Of a stretch of DNA of 64,000 bases, positions 22,235 to 31,800 are shown piece after piece. The notes beneath the pieces are model-generated. The model was not told the origin of the DNA. It searched no databases and saw only the letters and a list, made by a program, of their open reading frames with translations. Every line of letters starts with the position of its first letter. Position 1 is the stretch's first letter. Both the position numbers and the translations under genes were made by a program. The DNA comes from JAHEGP01 sp963792875 (GTDB lineage Bacteria > Pseudomonadota > Gammaproteobacteria > Pseudomonadales > JAHEGP01): assembly GCA_963792875.1 (NCBI GenBank), contig CAWBXV010000006.1, positions 620,001 to 684,000 of the forward strand, given 5' to 3'.

Positions 22235-22272
22235 CTATTTTATTAGCCAGGGACTCACAGGGGGTGTGATGT

Positions 22273-22992
22273 ATGCGCTGGGCTTTCGTGGTCATCATGA
22301 TGGCGAATACGCTGTATTTTGCCTGGGGGAGCACTCATCAGCAAAGAGTGGGATATCCGGAGCAAGCGGGTGTCGCCGATAATTCCCTGCAGGCGCAACG
22401 AAGTGAAGGCTCCCTGTTGTTGTTGGGTGAATATTTGAGTGAACAGGCTCCCTTGAGGCCTGTCGGGGGCGGCGCAGCGCTGCCACCGCCTCTACCGAAG
22501 AGGGATCTATGTTTGATGGTCGGGCCTTTTCCCGAAGTCGTCACTGCAAAGCAGGTAGCGCTGCGCCTTGAAAACAAAGGCTTGAGCGGGGCGGTCAACT
22601 CTCTGGAGCTTAGTGATCGCAGTGAATTTTGGGCCTATTTGGAACCCTTCCCGACGCGCGAATTGGCGCTCCAAGTGCTGGCAACGGTTCAAGCCCGCGG
22701 CCAGGACGCTTTCATTATTGGCGAGGGCGAGCTTCGCAATGCCATTGCGCTGGGTATCTTTCAAACACGCAAGGAGGCTGAAGTGGCAAAGGAGGGCTAT
22801 GTAGCGGCTGGTCACGTGGTGAAATTGGCGGAGGTGCCGCGGGCTGTCAACCAGCTGTGGTTCCTTTCCCGGCCCGGGGTTACGGTTACTGATGATATGT
22901 CCTGGTGGGATGATTTGGCCGTTGAGTTTCCAGGAATTCAGCGTAGGCATAATTGGTGCGATGAAGTTGCACATTCGGCCCCGATAAAATAG
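22273..22992 (+). CDS. SPOR-domain protein, membrane anchored
   Basis: 239 residues. An N-terminal hydrophobic segment (about 2-20) is followed by a linker and a C-terminal region with two SPOR-like beta-alpha-beta units (LCLMVGPFPEVVTAKQVALRL, then AIALGIFQTRKEAEVAKE). SPOR domains bind denuded peptidoglycan at the septum. It follows coaX after 38 bases, as in Pseudomonas. The promoter of the downstream tRNA-tufA unit lies inside its last codons. Substrate or partner unknown. Confidence 0.78.
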   Translation: MRWAFVVIMMANTLYFAWGSTHQQRVGYPEQAGVADNSLQAQRSEGSLLLLGEYLSEQAPLRPVGGGAALPPPLPKRDLCLMVGPFPEVVTAKQVALRLENKGLSGAVNSLELSDRSEFWAYLEPFPTRELALQVLATVQARGQDAFIIGEGELRNAIALGIFQTRKEAEVAKEGYVAAGHVVKLAEVPRAVNQLWFLSRPGVTVTDDMSWWDDLAVEFPGIQRRHNWCDEVAHSAPIK

Positions 22993-22995
22993 AAT
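22967..22995 (+). promoter_or_regulatory. Promoter of the tRNA-Thr/Tyr/Gly/Thr-tufA unit
   Basis: TTGCAC, 17-bp spacer, TAGAAT (22990-22995), then GGCGACCGC as a GC-rich discriminator. It overlaps the end of the SPOR-domain gene and is 28 bases before the first tRNA. Confidence 0.75.
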
Positions 22996-23022
22996 GGCGA
23001 CCGCTTTTGTGTGCGGTTAAGT

Positions 23023-23098
23023 GCTGGCGTAGCTCAGCAGGTAGAGCAGCTGACTTGTAATCAGCCGGTCGGGGGTTCGATTCCTCTCGCCAGCTCCA
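23023..23098 (+). tRNA. tRNA-Thr (TGT)
   Basis: 76 bases. Acceptor GCTGGCG / CGCCAGC, anticodon loop CTTGTAA, encoded CCA. First of four tRNAs before tufA, the thrU-tyrU-glyT-thrT order known from E. coli. Confidence 0.97.
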
Positions 23099-23187
23099 GA
23101 TGAGTTTGGATGCGATCTTCCCGGAACGGAAGATTGGAGCGCTTGACAGCGGTTCGTCGTGCATGCAGAATGCTCGGCTAGTTTTTT

Positions 23188-23271
23188 GGTGGGGTTCCCG
23201 AGCGGCCAAAGGGATCAGACTGTAAATCTGACGCGAAAGCTTCGGTGGTTCGAATCCACCCCCCACCACCA
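23188..23271 (+). tRNA. tRNA-Tyr (GTA)
   Basis: 84 bases with the long variable arm of a class II tRNA. Acceptor GGTGGGG / CCCCACC, anticodon loop CTGTAAA, encoded CCA. Confidence 0.97.
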
Positions 23272-23340
23272 TTTCGGCGATGAAATTGGCAGTGTTAAAG
23301 GCGTCCCTGCCGGGGTTATGGCGGCGTCGTTTAAGAAGTT

Positions 23341-23414
<74 letters not shown>

Positions 23415-23436
23415 GTGATTTGATTGCGCTTTTTCT

Positions 23437-23512
<76 letters not shown>

Positions 23513-23584
23513 ATTTTTACGGGGGTGCTGGCAAGTGCTCCTGGCTGGTTTATTTATTTTAGAGTTTCCTAGGAGGCGGTCGCG

Positions 23585-24808
<1,224 letters not shown>

Positions 24809-24827
24809 ATATTTTTTGTACTGGAGT

Positions 24828-24846
24828 GGCTGCCGGAGCGGCAGCC
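24828..24846 (+). other. Hairpin between tufA and tRNA-Trp
   Basis: GGCTGCC / GGCAGCC, 7 bp with a 5-base loop and no T-tract. Probably an mRNA 3' end or processing structure rather than a full terminator. Confidence 0.5.
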
Positions 24847-24858
24847 CCGTTAGTTTAA

Positions 24859-24934
24859 AGGCCAGTAGTTCAATTGGTAGAGCACCGGTCTCCAAAACCG
24901 GCTGTTGGGGGTTCGAGTCCCTCCTGGCCTGCCA
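24859..24934 (+). tRNA. tRNA-Trp (CCA)
   Basis: 76 bases. Acceptor AGGCCAG / CTGGCCT, anticodon loop CTCCAAA, encoded CCA. It is placed between tufA and secE. Confidence 0.97.
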
Positions 24935-24990
24935 AATTATTTTTGCCCGGTTGTATTTCAAGCGCACGTAGACAAGGTTCAAACTGATTA

Positions 24991-25359
24991 ATGAATCCTA
25001 AAGCTGAAACCGACCGCAACCCAATGGACATGATCAAGTGGGGCGCGGTTACGCTGATCGTCCTCGTCGGAGTGGTCGGTAATCAATACTATTCCGAAGA
25101 GAGCTTGTTGTACCGGGTATTGGCTCTCGTTGTGTTGGCGGGGTGCGCAGCTTTTGTGGCGCTCGCTACCACTCAAGGGGTGGCGTTTGCTGCGCTTGTC
25201 AAAGAAGCGAGAATGGAAATTCGCAAGGTGGTCTGGCCGACTCGGCCGGAAACGATGCAAACCACTTTGATCGTGTTGGGTGTGGTGTTGCTGGCCGCAT
25301 TGTTTTTGTGGGGGCTTGACTCGCTTCTGGGTTTTGTCGCTTCCATGATTATTGGCTAG
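24991..25359 (+). CDS. secE: Preprotein translocase subunit SecE
   Basis: Small clamp subunit of the SecYEG channel. 122 residues with three hydrophobic segments (about 11-25, 33-55, 87-118), the long form typical of gammaproteobacteria. The family signature before the last segment is ARMEIRKVVWPTRPET. Nine bases separate it from nusG, so the two form the conserved secE-nusG pair. Its promoter is not clear; read-through from the tRNA-Trp region is possible. Confidence 0.95.
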   Translation: MNPKAETDRNPMDMIKWGAVTLIVLVGVVGNQYYSEESLLYRVLALVVLAGCAAFVALATTQGVAFAALVKEARMEIRKVVWPTRPETMQTTLIVLGVVLLAALFLWGLDSLLGFVASMIIG

Positions 25360-25368
25360 GGGTAGAGG

Positions 25369-25902
25369 ATGGCCAAGCGCTGGTACGTGCTACATGCATT
25401 TTCGGGCTTTGAGAAAAAGGTAAAAACTGCGCTGGAGGAACGCATTCAACTGCGCGGTCTCGAGGAAAAATTTGGTCGGATACTGGTGCCCTCTGAAGAA
25501 GTTGTCGAAATGCGCTCCGGGCAGAAGCGTAAGAGCGAACGGAAATTCTTTCCCGGCTACGTTCTGGTGGAGATGGAACTGGATGACGACAGTTGGCACC
25601 TGGTAAAGGAGACGCCGCGAGTGATGGGCTTTATTGGTGGCACAGCCGATAAGCCAGCGCCTATCACCGATGCGGAGGCTCAGGCAATATTGAACCGCAT
25701 AGAAGAGGGTACAGATAAGCCCCGACCGAAGACACTTTTTGAACCAGGAGAAATGGTTCGAGTCATCGATGGCCCTTTCAACGATTTCAATGGAGTCGTG
25801 GAAGAAGTCAATTATGATAAAAGCAGAATTCAGGTCGCAGTGCTTATCTTCGGGCGTTCTACTCCTGTCGAGTTGGATTTCGGGCAGGTAGAAAAAGCCT
25901 GA
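25369..25902 (+). CDS. nusG: Transcription termination/antitermination factor NusG
   Basis: Binds RNA polymerase and links it to Rho or to ribosomal protein S10. 177 residues: NGN domain (AKRWYVLHAFSGFEKKVK at the start, FPGYVLVEM in the middle) and a C-terminal KOW domain with GEMVRVIDGPFNDFNGVVEE. It belongs functionally with the boxA sites seen in this window. Confidence 0.97.
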   Translation: MAKRWYVLHAFSGFEKKVKTALEERIQLRGLEEKFGRILVPSEEVVEMRSGQKRKSERKFFPGYVLVEMELDDDSWHLVKETPRVMGFIGGTADKPAPITDAEAQAILNRIEEGTDKPRPKTLFEPGEMVRVIDGPFNDFNGVVEEVNYDKSRIQVAVLIFGRSTPVELDFGQVEKA

Positions 25903-26256
25903 TGCAATGCGATCGGCATTCGCCCTAACGTCCTGGCTTTAGCGGCAAGTGAGCCCTGGCGGTGAGTTGTAAGTAAGTCCTATTCTCGTCGCTGTATTGG
26001 TAAGTCACTGCGCTAACAAGCTGTTGTAACGAAGGAAAAGCATTAGACGCGGCATCGGTTACACGCCAGCGTTCCCTGGTGCCACGGCCGAAAGCTTGAT
26101 TCGTTATGGGAAAAGATTAGCAGAGATTGGCGGACTCATCCACGGGTGAGTCTTTAACAAGCGCTGGTAAGACGCAGCGCAACAGGGGAGCCGGCAACCG
26201 CAAATCGCTGATGTGCATTGTGTGTTGGTTGGCGCAATTACCCACAGGAGTCTGAG
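25903..26256 (+). other. Leader region of the rplK operon
   Basis: 354 bases with no gene. No promoter could be assigned with confidence. The distal half contains a stable hairpin at 26133-26152, a boxA-like element directly after it and a second hairpin at 26161-26180. Part of it probably forms the untranslated leader where L1 represses translation in E. coli, but no L1 site could be identified by eye. Confidence 0.5.
26133..26180 (+). promoter_or_regulatory. Hairpin - boxA-like - hairpin element in the rplK leader
   Basis: GACTCATC / GGTGAGTC forms an 8-bp stem (26133-26152). It runs into GTCTTTAACAA (26150-26160), a near-perfect match to rrn boxA. Next comes a 6-bp stem GCGCTG / CAGCGC (26161-26180). 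The boxA core TTTAACAA is the same as in the rRNA leader and spacer of this window. Suggests Nus-factor antitermination on a ribosomal-protein/RNA polymerase operon; inference. Confidence 0.55.
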
Positions 26257-26688
26257 ATGGCGAAAAAAATTACCGCATATGTAAAACTGCAGGTGGCCGC
26301 TGGCAAGGCAACGCCCAGCCCTCCGGTCGGACCCGCGCTGGGTCAGCACGGGGTAAATATCATGGAGTTCTGCAAAGCGTTCAATGCGCAAACGCAGAAT
26401 CTTGAACCCGGTATGCCTACCCCCACCGTTATCACCGTTTATTCCGACCGCAGTTTCAGCTTTGTCACCAAGACGCCGCCGGCTGCGGTGCTCCTGCTGA
26501 AAGCCGCCGGCCTGAAAAGCGGTAGCGCGCGCCCAAACACCAACAAAGTTGGTAAGGTCACCAGGGCTCAGGTCGAAGAGATTGCGACACTGAAGATGCC
26601 GGATTTGACGGCGTCGGATATGGAGGCCGCAGTCAGAACGATTGCCGGCTCAGCCAGAAGTGCTGGTCTTGAAGTGGAGGGTCTCTAG
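26257..26688 (+). CDS. rplK: 50S ribosomal protein L11
   Basis: Part of the GTPase-associated centre, binding 23S rRNA near position 1070. 143 residues: AKKITAYVKLQVAAGKATPSP at the N terminus and the LKSGSARPNTNKVG core. ATG at 26257 is chosen for the AGGAG at 26246-26250 and the conserved start; the longer frame upstream is leader. Its stop is immediately followed by the rplA start. Confidence 0.97.
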   Translation: MAKKITAYVKLQVAAGKATPSPPVGPALGQHGVNIMEFCKAFNAQTQNLEPGMPTPTVITVYSDRSFSFVTKTPPAAVLLLKAAGLKSGSARPNTNKVGKVTRAQVEEIATLKMPDLTASDMEAAVRTIAGSARSAGLEVEGL

Positions 26689-27384
26689 ATGGCCAAGGCG
26701 ACCAAACGGAAAGCAGCCATTGCGAGCAAGGTTGAGGCCGGCAAGGCCTACCCGGTACTCGACGCAGTGCAGCTTCTGACGGAACTCTCAACCGTCAAAT
26801 TTGCGGAAACCATCGAGGTGGCAGTCAATCTCGGGGTCGATGCTAGAAAATCGGACCAACAGGTACGCGGTGCTACCACCTTGCCCAATGGAACCGGTAA
26901 GAGTGTGCGTGTGGCTGTCTTCGCTCAAGGTGCCAACGCTGATGCTGTGCTGGCCGCCGGGGCCGATATCGTGGGTATGGAAGACCTCGCCGAGCAGGTC
27001 AAGGGCGGCATGATGGACTTTGATGTGGTCATCGCCAGTCCGGATGCCATGAGGGTCGTCGGTCAGCTCGGCCAGATACTCGGCCCGCGTGGGCTGATGC
27101 CCAACCCCAAAACCGGCACCGTGACCCCCGATGTGGTCACGGCGGTGAAGAATGCCAAGGCTGGGCAGGTGCGGTATCGCACGGATAAAAACGGGATCAT
27201 TCACGGTGGTATCGGCAAAGTAGGTTTTACCGGCGCGGCGGTCAAGGAAAACCTGGAAGCTCTGCTGCATGATCTCAAAAAAGCGAAGCCGGCTTCTAGC
27301 AAGGGTTCCTATCTGAAGCGGATCACCCTCTCCACGACGATGGGTCCCGGATTGCAGATCGACCAAGCCAGTCTGGAAATTTAA
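26689..27384 (+). CDS. rplA: 50S ribosomal protein L1
   Basis: L1-stalk protein and, in E. coli, the translational repressor of its own operon. 231 residues with the family signatures FAETIEVAVNLGVDARK and LGPRGLMPNPKTGTVT. It starts on the base after the rplK stop, so translation is coupled. Confidence 0.97.
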   Translation: MAKATKRKAAIASKVEAGKAYPVLDAVQLLTELSTVKFAETIEVAVNLGVDARKSDQQVRGATTLPNGTGKSVRVAVFAQGANADAVLAAGADIVGMEDLAEQVKGGMMDFDVVIASPDAMRVVGQLGQILGPRGLMPNPKTGTVTPDVVTAVKNAKAGQVRYRTDKNGIIHGGIGKVGFTGAAVKENLEALLHDLKKAKPASSKGSYLKRITLSTTMGPGLQIDQASLEI

Positions 27385-27689
27385 TTCGCACCGGCGGCCG
27401 CAAGGACGCCGGCGCTAGACTTTGTGGTCTTTGGACAGAGAGACCGAAGACCATCAAAGACCGCAGGCGCTCAAATCTCACTTATTGTTGCTGATGGTGA
27501 CACTGCAACGCGTTGGCGACAGCTGCTATCGGCGCCAGTCGAAGCCAGCAGCGCAATGGTTTGATGAGAGCTTAATTCAACAGGGCCTGCGCAGATGGGT
27601 GTGATTCAGCGGTCAAAGCTGAATTTATGCACCAAAGGCAATCCTGAGTGCAGATTCAGGATTTGGAGCTTTTCCAGGAGTATGTGAAA
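27385..27689 (+). promoter_or_regulatory. rplJ leader, probable L10/L12 autoregulatory region
   Basis: 305 bases between rplA and rplJ with no gene. It contains several complementary runs, such as GACTTTGTGGTCTTTG against CGAAGACCATCAAAG near 27418-27465, and a TCCTGA / TCAGGA hairpin (27642-27661) 15 bases before the AGGAG of rplJ. In E. coli the L10-(L7/L12) complex binds this leader and blocks translation. The location and structure fit, but the actual binding fold is inferred. Confidence 0.5.
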
Positions 27690-28220
27690 GTGGCGTTAAG
27701 ACTCGAAGACAAGAAGGCGATCGTAGCCGATGTGAACGAGACCGCCCAGTCAGCTCTGTCGTTGGTGGTTGCTGACGCCCGTGGGGTCAACGTAACCAAG
27801 ATAACCGAACTGCGCAAGCAGGCTCGGGAGGCCAACGTTGAGCTGCGGGTTATCAAAAACACCTTGGCCAAGCGCGCTTTTCAGGGCACCGAGTTCGAGT
27901 GCGCCGCAGAAGCGCTCGTCGGCCCGAGCCTTTTCGGATTTTCCATGGCGGATCCGGGAGCAGCCGCACGGCTGTTCAAGGATTTTGCCGCGACGAATGA
28001 ATTATTCGAAATCAAGGCTTTGGCTGTCGGCGGCCAACTGATGGGGTCGGACAAGATTGACGTATTGGCGAAGTTGCCCACGCGGGATCAGGCGTTGGGT
28101 TTGTTGGCCAGCGTGATGATTGCTCCGGTAACAAAACTGGTGCGGACATTCAACGAAATACCGGCACAAATTACCCGCGTTGTGTCGGCTGTTGGTGAAA
28201 GCAAGCAAGAGGCCGCCTAG
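27690..28220 (+). CDS. rplJ: 50S ribosomal protein L10
   Basis: Anchors the L7/L12 dimers to the stalk base. 176 residues. The GTG at 27690 is taken as start because VALRLEDKKAIVADVNETA is the conserved N terminus and AGGAG lies nine bases before it. An upstream in-frame GTG at 27648 would add 14 unrelated residues. The C-terminal helix binds L12. It is cotranscribed with rplL, whose start follows after 38 bases. Confidence 0.96.
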   Translation: MALRLEDKKAIVADVNETAQSALSLVVADARGVNVTKITELRKQAREANVELRVIKNTLAKRAFQGTEFECAAEALVGPSLFGFSMADPGAAARLFKDFAATNELFEIKALAVGGQLMGSDKIDVLAKLPTRDQALGLLASVMIAPVTKLVRTFNEIPAQITRVVSAVGESKQEAA

Positions 28221-28258
28221 GCGAGCCATAAATCGAAGTGGAAAATAGGAGTGCAATA

Positions 28259-28642
28259 GTGTCTCTGTCCAAAGAAGATATTCTCAACGCCATTTCCGAA
28301 ATGTCCGTTATGGATGTTGTCGAACTGGTTCGCATGATGGAAGATAAATTTGGCGTATCTGCGCAAGCCGCTGTCGCCGTTGCAGCGGCCCCAGCCGATG
28401 GTGGCGGTGCGGCTGCAGCAGCTGAAGAGCAGACCGAATTTGATGTTATCCTCAGCGCAACCGGCGAGAAGAAGGTGAACGTTATCAAGGCCGTGCGCAC
28501 CATCACCGGGCTTGGCCTGAAAGAAGCCAAGGCTCTGGTCGACGGCGCGCCCTCCACGGTCAAGGAGGGCGTTTCGAAGGACGACGCAGCAGCGGCCAAG
28601 GCTGCATTGGAAGAAGCTGGCGCGACTGTCGAGCTGAAGTAA
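28259..28642 (+). CDS. rplL: 50S ribosomal protein L7/L12
   Basis: Stalk protein that recruits translation GTPases. 127 residues: N-terminal dimer domain, an Ala/Gly-rich hinge (about 40-58) and the C-terminal factor-binding domain with EKKVNVIKAVR and LGLKEAKALVDGAP. GTG start at 28259 with AGGAG seven bases upstream; a longer frame from ATG 28238 lacks support. Confidence 0.97.
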   Translation: MSLSKEDILNAISEMSVMDVVELVRMMEDKFGVSAQAAVAVAAAPADGGGAAAAAEEQTEFDVILSATGEKKVNVIKAVRTITGLGLKEAKALVDGAPSTVKEGVSKDDAAAAKAALEEAGATVELK

Positions 28643-28679
28643 GCTCAATTTGGCTGGCGCATCCAGGACCAGCGATTTG

Positions 28680-28708
28680 GGCTGACGGGTTTATCCCGTC
28701 GGCCTTTT
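28680..28708 (+). terminator. Attenuator between rplL and rpoB
   Basis: GGCTGACGGG / CCCGTCGGCC, a 10-bp stem with one G-U pair and a TTTAT loop, followed by four T. It matches the position of the E. coli rplL-rpoB attenuator, which lowers polymerase gene expression relative to ribosomal proteins. Partial termination is inferred. Confidence 0.75.
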
Positions 28709-28831
28709 GTCGTTTATGAAAGGCAGCCGTAGGGTTGCGAAGCGAGCGCCTCATCAGGTGGGGGCGGTCGTTGAAATGGTGGCCGTATGACGCGCCAGCA
28801 TAAGTGTCAGTAGTGGCAAGCGGGGATAAAG

Positions 28832-31800
28832 ATGGCTTATTCGTACACAGAGAGAAAGCGTATCCGCAAGGATTTCGGCAAGTTGCCGCAGGTAATGGAC
28901 GTACCTTTTTTGCTCTCCATTCAGCTTGACTCCTATCGAAACTTCACTCAGGAGGATATGCCTGCCGCACAGCGCCGTGATGTCGGTTTGCACGCAGCGT
29001 TTAAGTCGGTGTTCCCTATCGTCAGTTACTCTGGTAACGCCGCTCTCGAGTATGTGGATTATAAGCTCGGCGAACCCCACTTCGATGTGAAAGAGTGTCA
29101 ACTTCGCGGCGTAACTTTTGCGGCGCCATTGCGTGTGCGCGTGCGCTTGATCATCTACGATCGCGAGTCCTCCAACAAAGCAATAAAGGACATCAAAGAG
29201 CAGGAAGTGTACATGGGGGAGATTCCCCTGATGACTGAGAACGGTACGTTCGTCATCAATGGCACCGAGCGGGTCATCGTGTCACAGCTGCATCGCTCGC
29301 CTGGCGTGTTTTTTGATCATGACAAGGGCAAGACCCATTCATCGGGCAAACTGCTCTACTCCGCTCGCGTCATACCCTACCGTGGGTCGTGGCTCGATTT
29401 CGAATTTGATCCCAAAGACCTGGTCTTCGTGCGTATTGATCGGCGCCGCAAATTGCCGGCTACGGTGTTGCTGCGTGCCCTGGGGTACACCTCCCAGGAA
29501 ATGCTGGAGATGTTTTTCGAGACCAATGTGTTTCGGGTTGGCAAGGATGGCGGCTTCGTGCTGGAACTGATGCCGGAGCGTCTGCGTGGTGAAATCGCCG
29601 CGTTTGATATCGTTGCTGACGACGAGATTATCGTCGAAGAGGGTAGAAGAATTACCGCACGCCATATCCGGCAGATGGAGAAGGCGGGGATAAAAGAGCT
29701 GGATGTCACCAGCGATTACATTCTTGGCCGAGCGCTGGCGCGTGACATGGTCGACCAGGAAACGGGCGAGATACTGTACGAGTGCAATGCGGAAATTACC
29801 CAGGAGGTGCTCGATAAACTGCTGGAATCCAAGGTCGATGTCATCCCCACGCTGTTCGTGAACGACCTGGATTGCGGTGCGTTCATTTCCGATACGCTGC
29901 GCAGTGATATCACGCGCACCGAACTGGATGCGCTGGTCGAAATCTACCGGATGATGCGCCCGGGCGAGCCGCCCACCAAGGAAGCGGCCGAGAACCTTTT
30001 CAACAACCTGTTCTTCACCCTGGAACGTTACGATCTGTCGGCGGTGGGGCGCATGAAGTTTAACCGGCGCCTGGGACGCGATGAAGTCGAGGGCGAGGGA
30101 ACACTGGCCCGCGAGGATATCGTCGATGTGCTGAAGGCGCTGGTCGATATCCGCAACGGCAAGGGCATGGTCGATGACATCGACCATCTGGGTAACCGCC
30201 GTGTTCGATCCGTTGGTGAGATGGCCGAGAACCAGTTCCGGGTGGGTCTTGTTCGCGTCGAGCGCGCGGTCAAGGAGCGCCTGTCGATGGCCGAGAGTGA
30301 GGGCCTGATGCCCCAGGACCTGATCAACGCCAAGCCCGTCGCGGCGGCGGTCAAGGAATTTTTCGGTTCCAGTCAGCTTTCACAGTTTATGGATCAGAAC
30401 AACCCCCTGTCCGAGGTGACGCATAAGCGCCGCGTGTCGGCACTTGGGCCGGGTGGTCTGACCAGAGAGAGAGCCGGTTTTGAAGTGCGGGACGTGCATC
30501 CGACGCATTACGGGCGGGTATGCCCGATTGAGACGCCCGAGGGCCCCAACATCGGTCTGATCAATTCGCTCTCGATCTACGCCAGAGCGAATGAATACGG
30601 ATTTCTTGAAAGCCCCTATCGACGCGTCAGGGGTGGTCAGTTGACCGATGAGTTTGATTTTCTCTCGGCTATCAACGAGGCGGAGCACGTGATTGCTCAG
30701 GCCTCTGCGACGGTGGATCAGGACGGCCGTTTGCAGGAGGAACTGGTCGCGGTGCGTCATCTCAATGAGTTTGCCGTCAAGGCGCCCGAAGACGTCGACT
30801 ATATGGACGTGTCCGCCAAGCAGGTGGTCTCGGTGGCTGCGGCATTGATTCCCTTCCTGGAGCACGATGACGCCAACAGAGCCTTGATGGGTTCAAACAT
30901 GCAGCGGCAGGCGGTCCCCACGCTGCGTGCCGAGAAGCCTCTGGTTGGAACCGGCATCGAGCGCATTGTGGCGCGGGACTCCGGTGTCTGTGTGGTAGCG
31001 CGCCGCAGTGGCGTGGTGGACAGCGTGGACGCTGCACGTATAGTCATCCGCGTCAACGAGGAAGAGATTGGCGACGGCACCGGCGTAGACATCTACAACC
31101 TGGTCAAGTACACCCGTTCCAACCAGAACACCTGCATCAATCAGCGCTCAGTGGTGAAGGAGGGCGATCAGATTGCGCGGGGCGACATTCTTGCGGATGG
31201 GCCGTCGGTCGATCTGGGCGAGCTTGCCCTGGGCCAGAATATGCGTATCGCCTTCATGCCCTGGAACGGCTACAACTTCGAGGACTCGATTCTGGTCTCC
31301 GAGAAGGTCGTCAAGGAAGACCGCTTTACCACCATCCACATCCAGGAGCTGACCTGTATCGCGCGCGACACCAAGCTGGGAGCGGAGGAAATCACTTCGG
31401 ATATCCCCAATGTCGGCGAGACGGCGTTGAGCAAGCTCGACGACTCGGGCATCGTCTACATCGGCGCTGAGGTCAATGCCGGCGATATTCTGGTAGGCAA
31501 GGTAACCCCCAAGGGCGAGACCCAGCTGACGCCTGAAGAGAAACTGCTGCGTGCGATTTTTGGCGAGAAGGCGTCCGACGTCAAAGATACGTCGCTGCGT
31601 GTTCCCTCCAGTACCAAGGGTACCGTGATCGACGTGCAGGTTTTCACCCGTGACGGGCTCAAGAAGGATCAGCGTGCGCTGGAAATCGAAAAGCAGCAGC
31701 TGGATCAATTCCGCAAGGATCTGAATGAGGAGTTCAGGATCGTTGAAACTGCGGCGTTCGACCGGCTGCGTGGCGTACTCGCCGACCAGCCCATAGCGGC

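Noticed and set aside
25967..26048. Candidate promoters (TTGTAA boxes) upstream of rplK
   Set aside because: No -10 box at an acceptable 16-18-bp spacing could be found.
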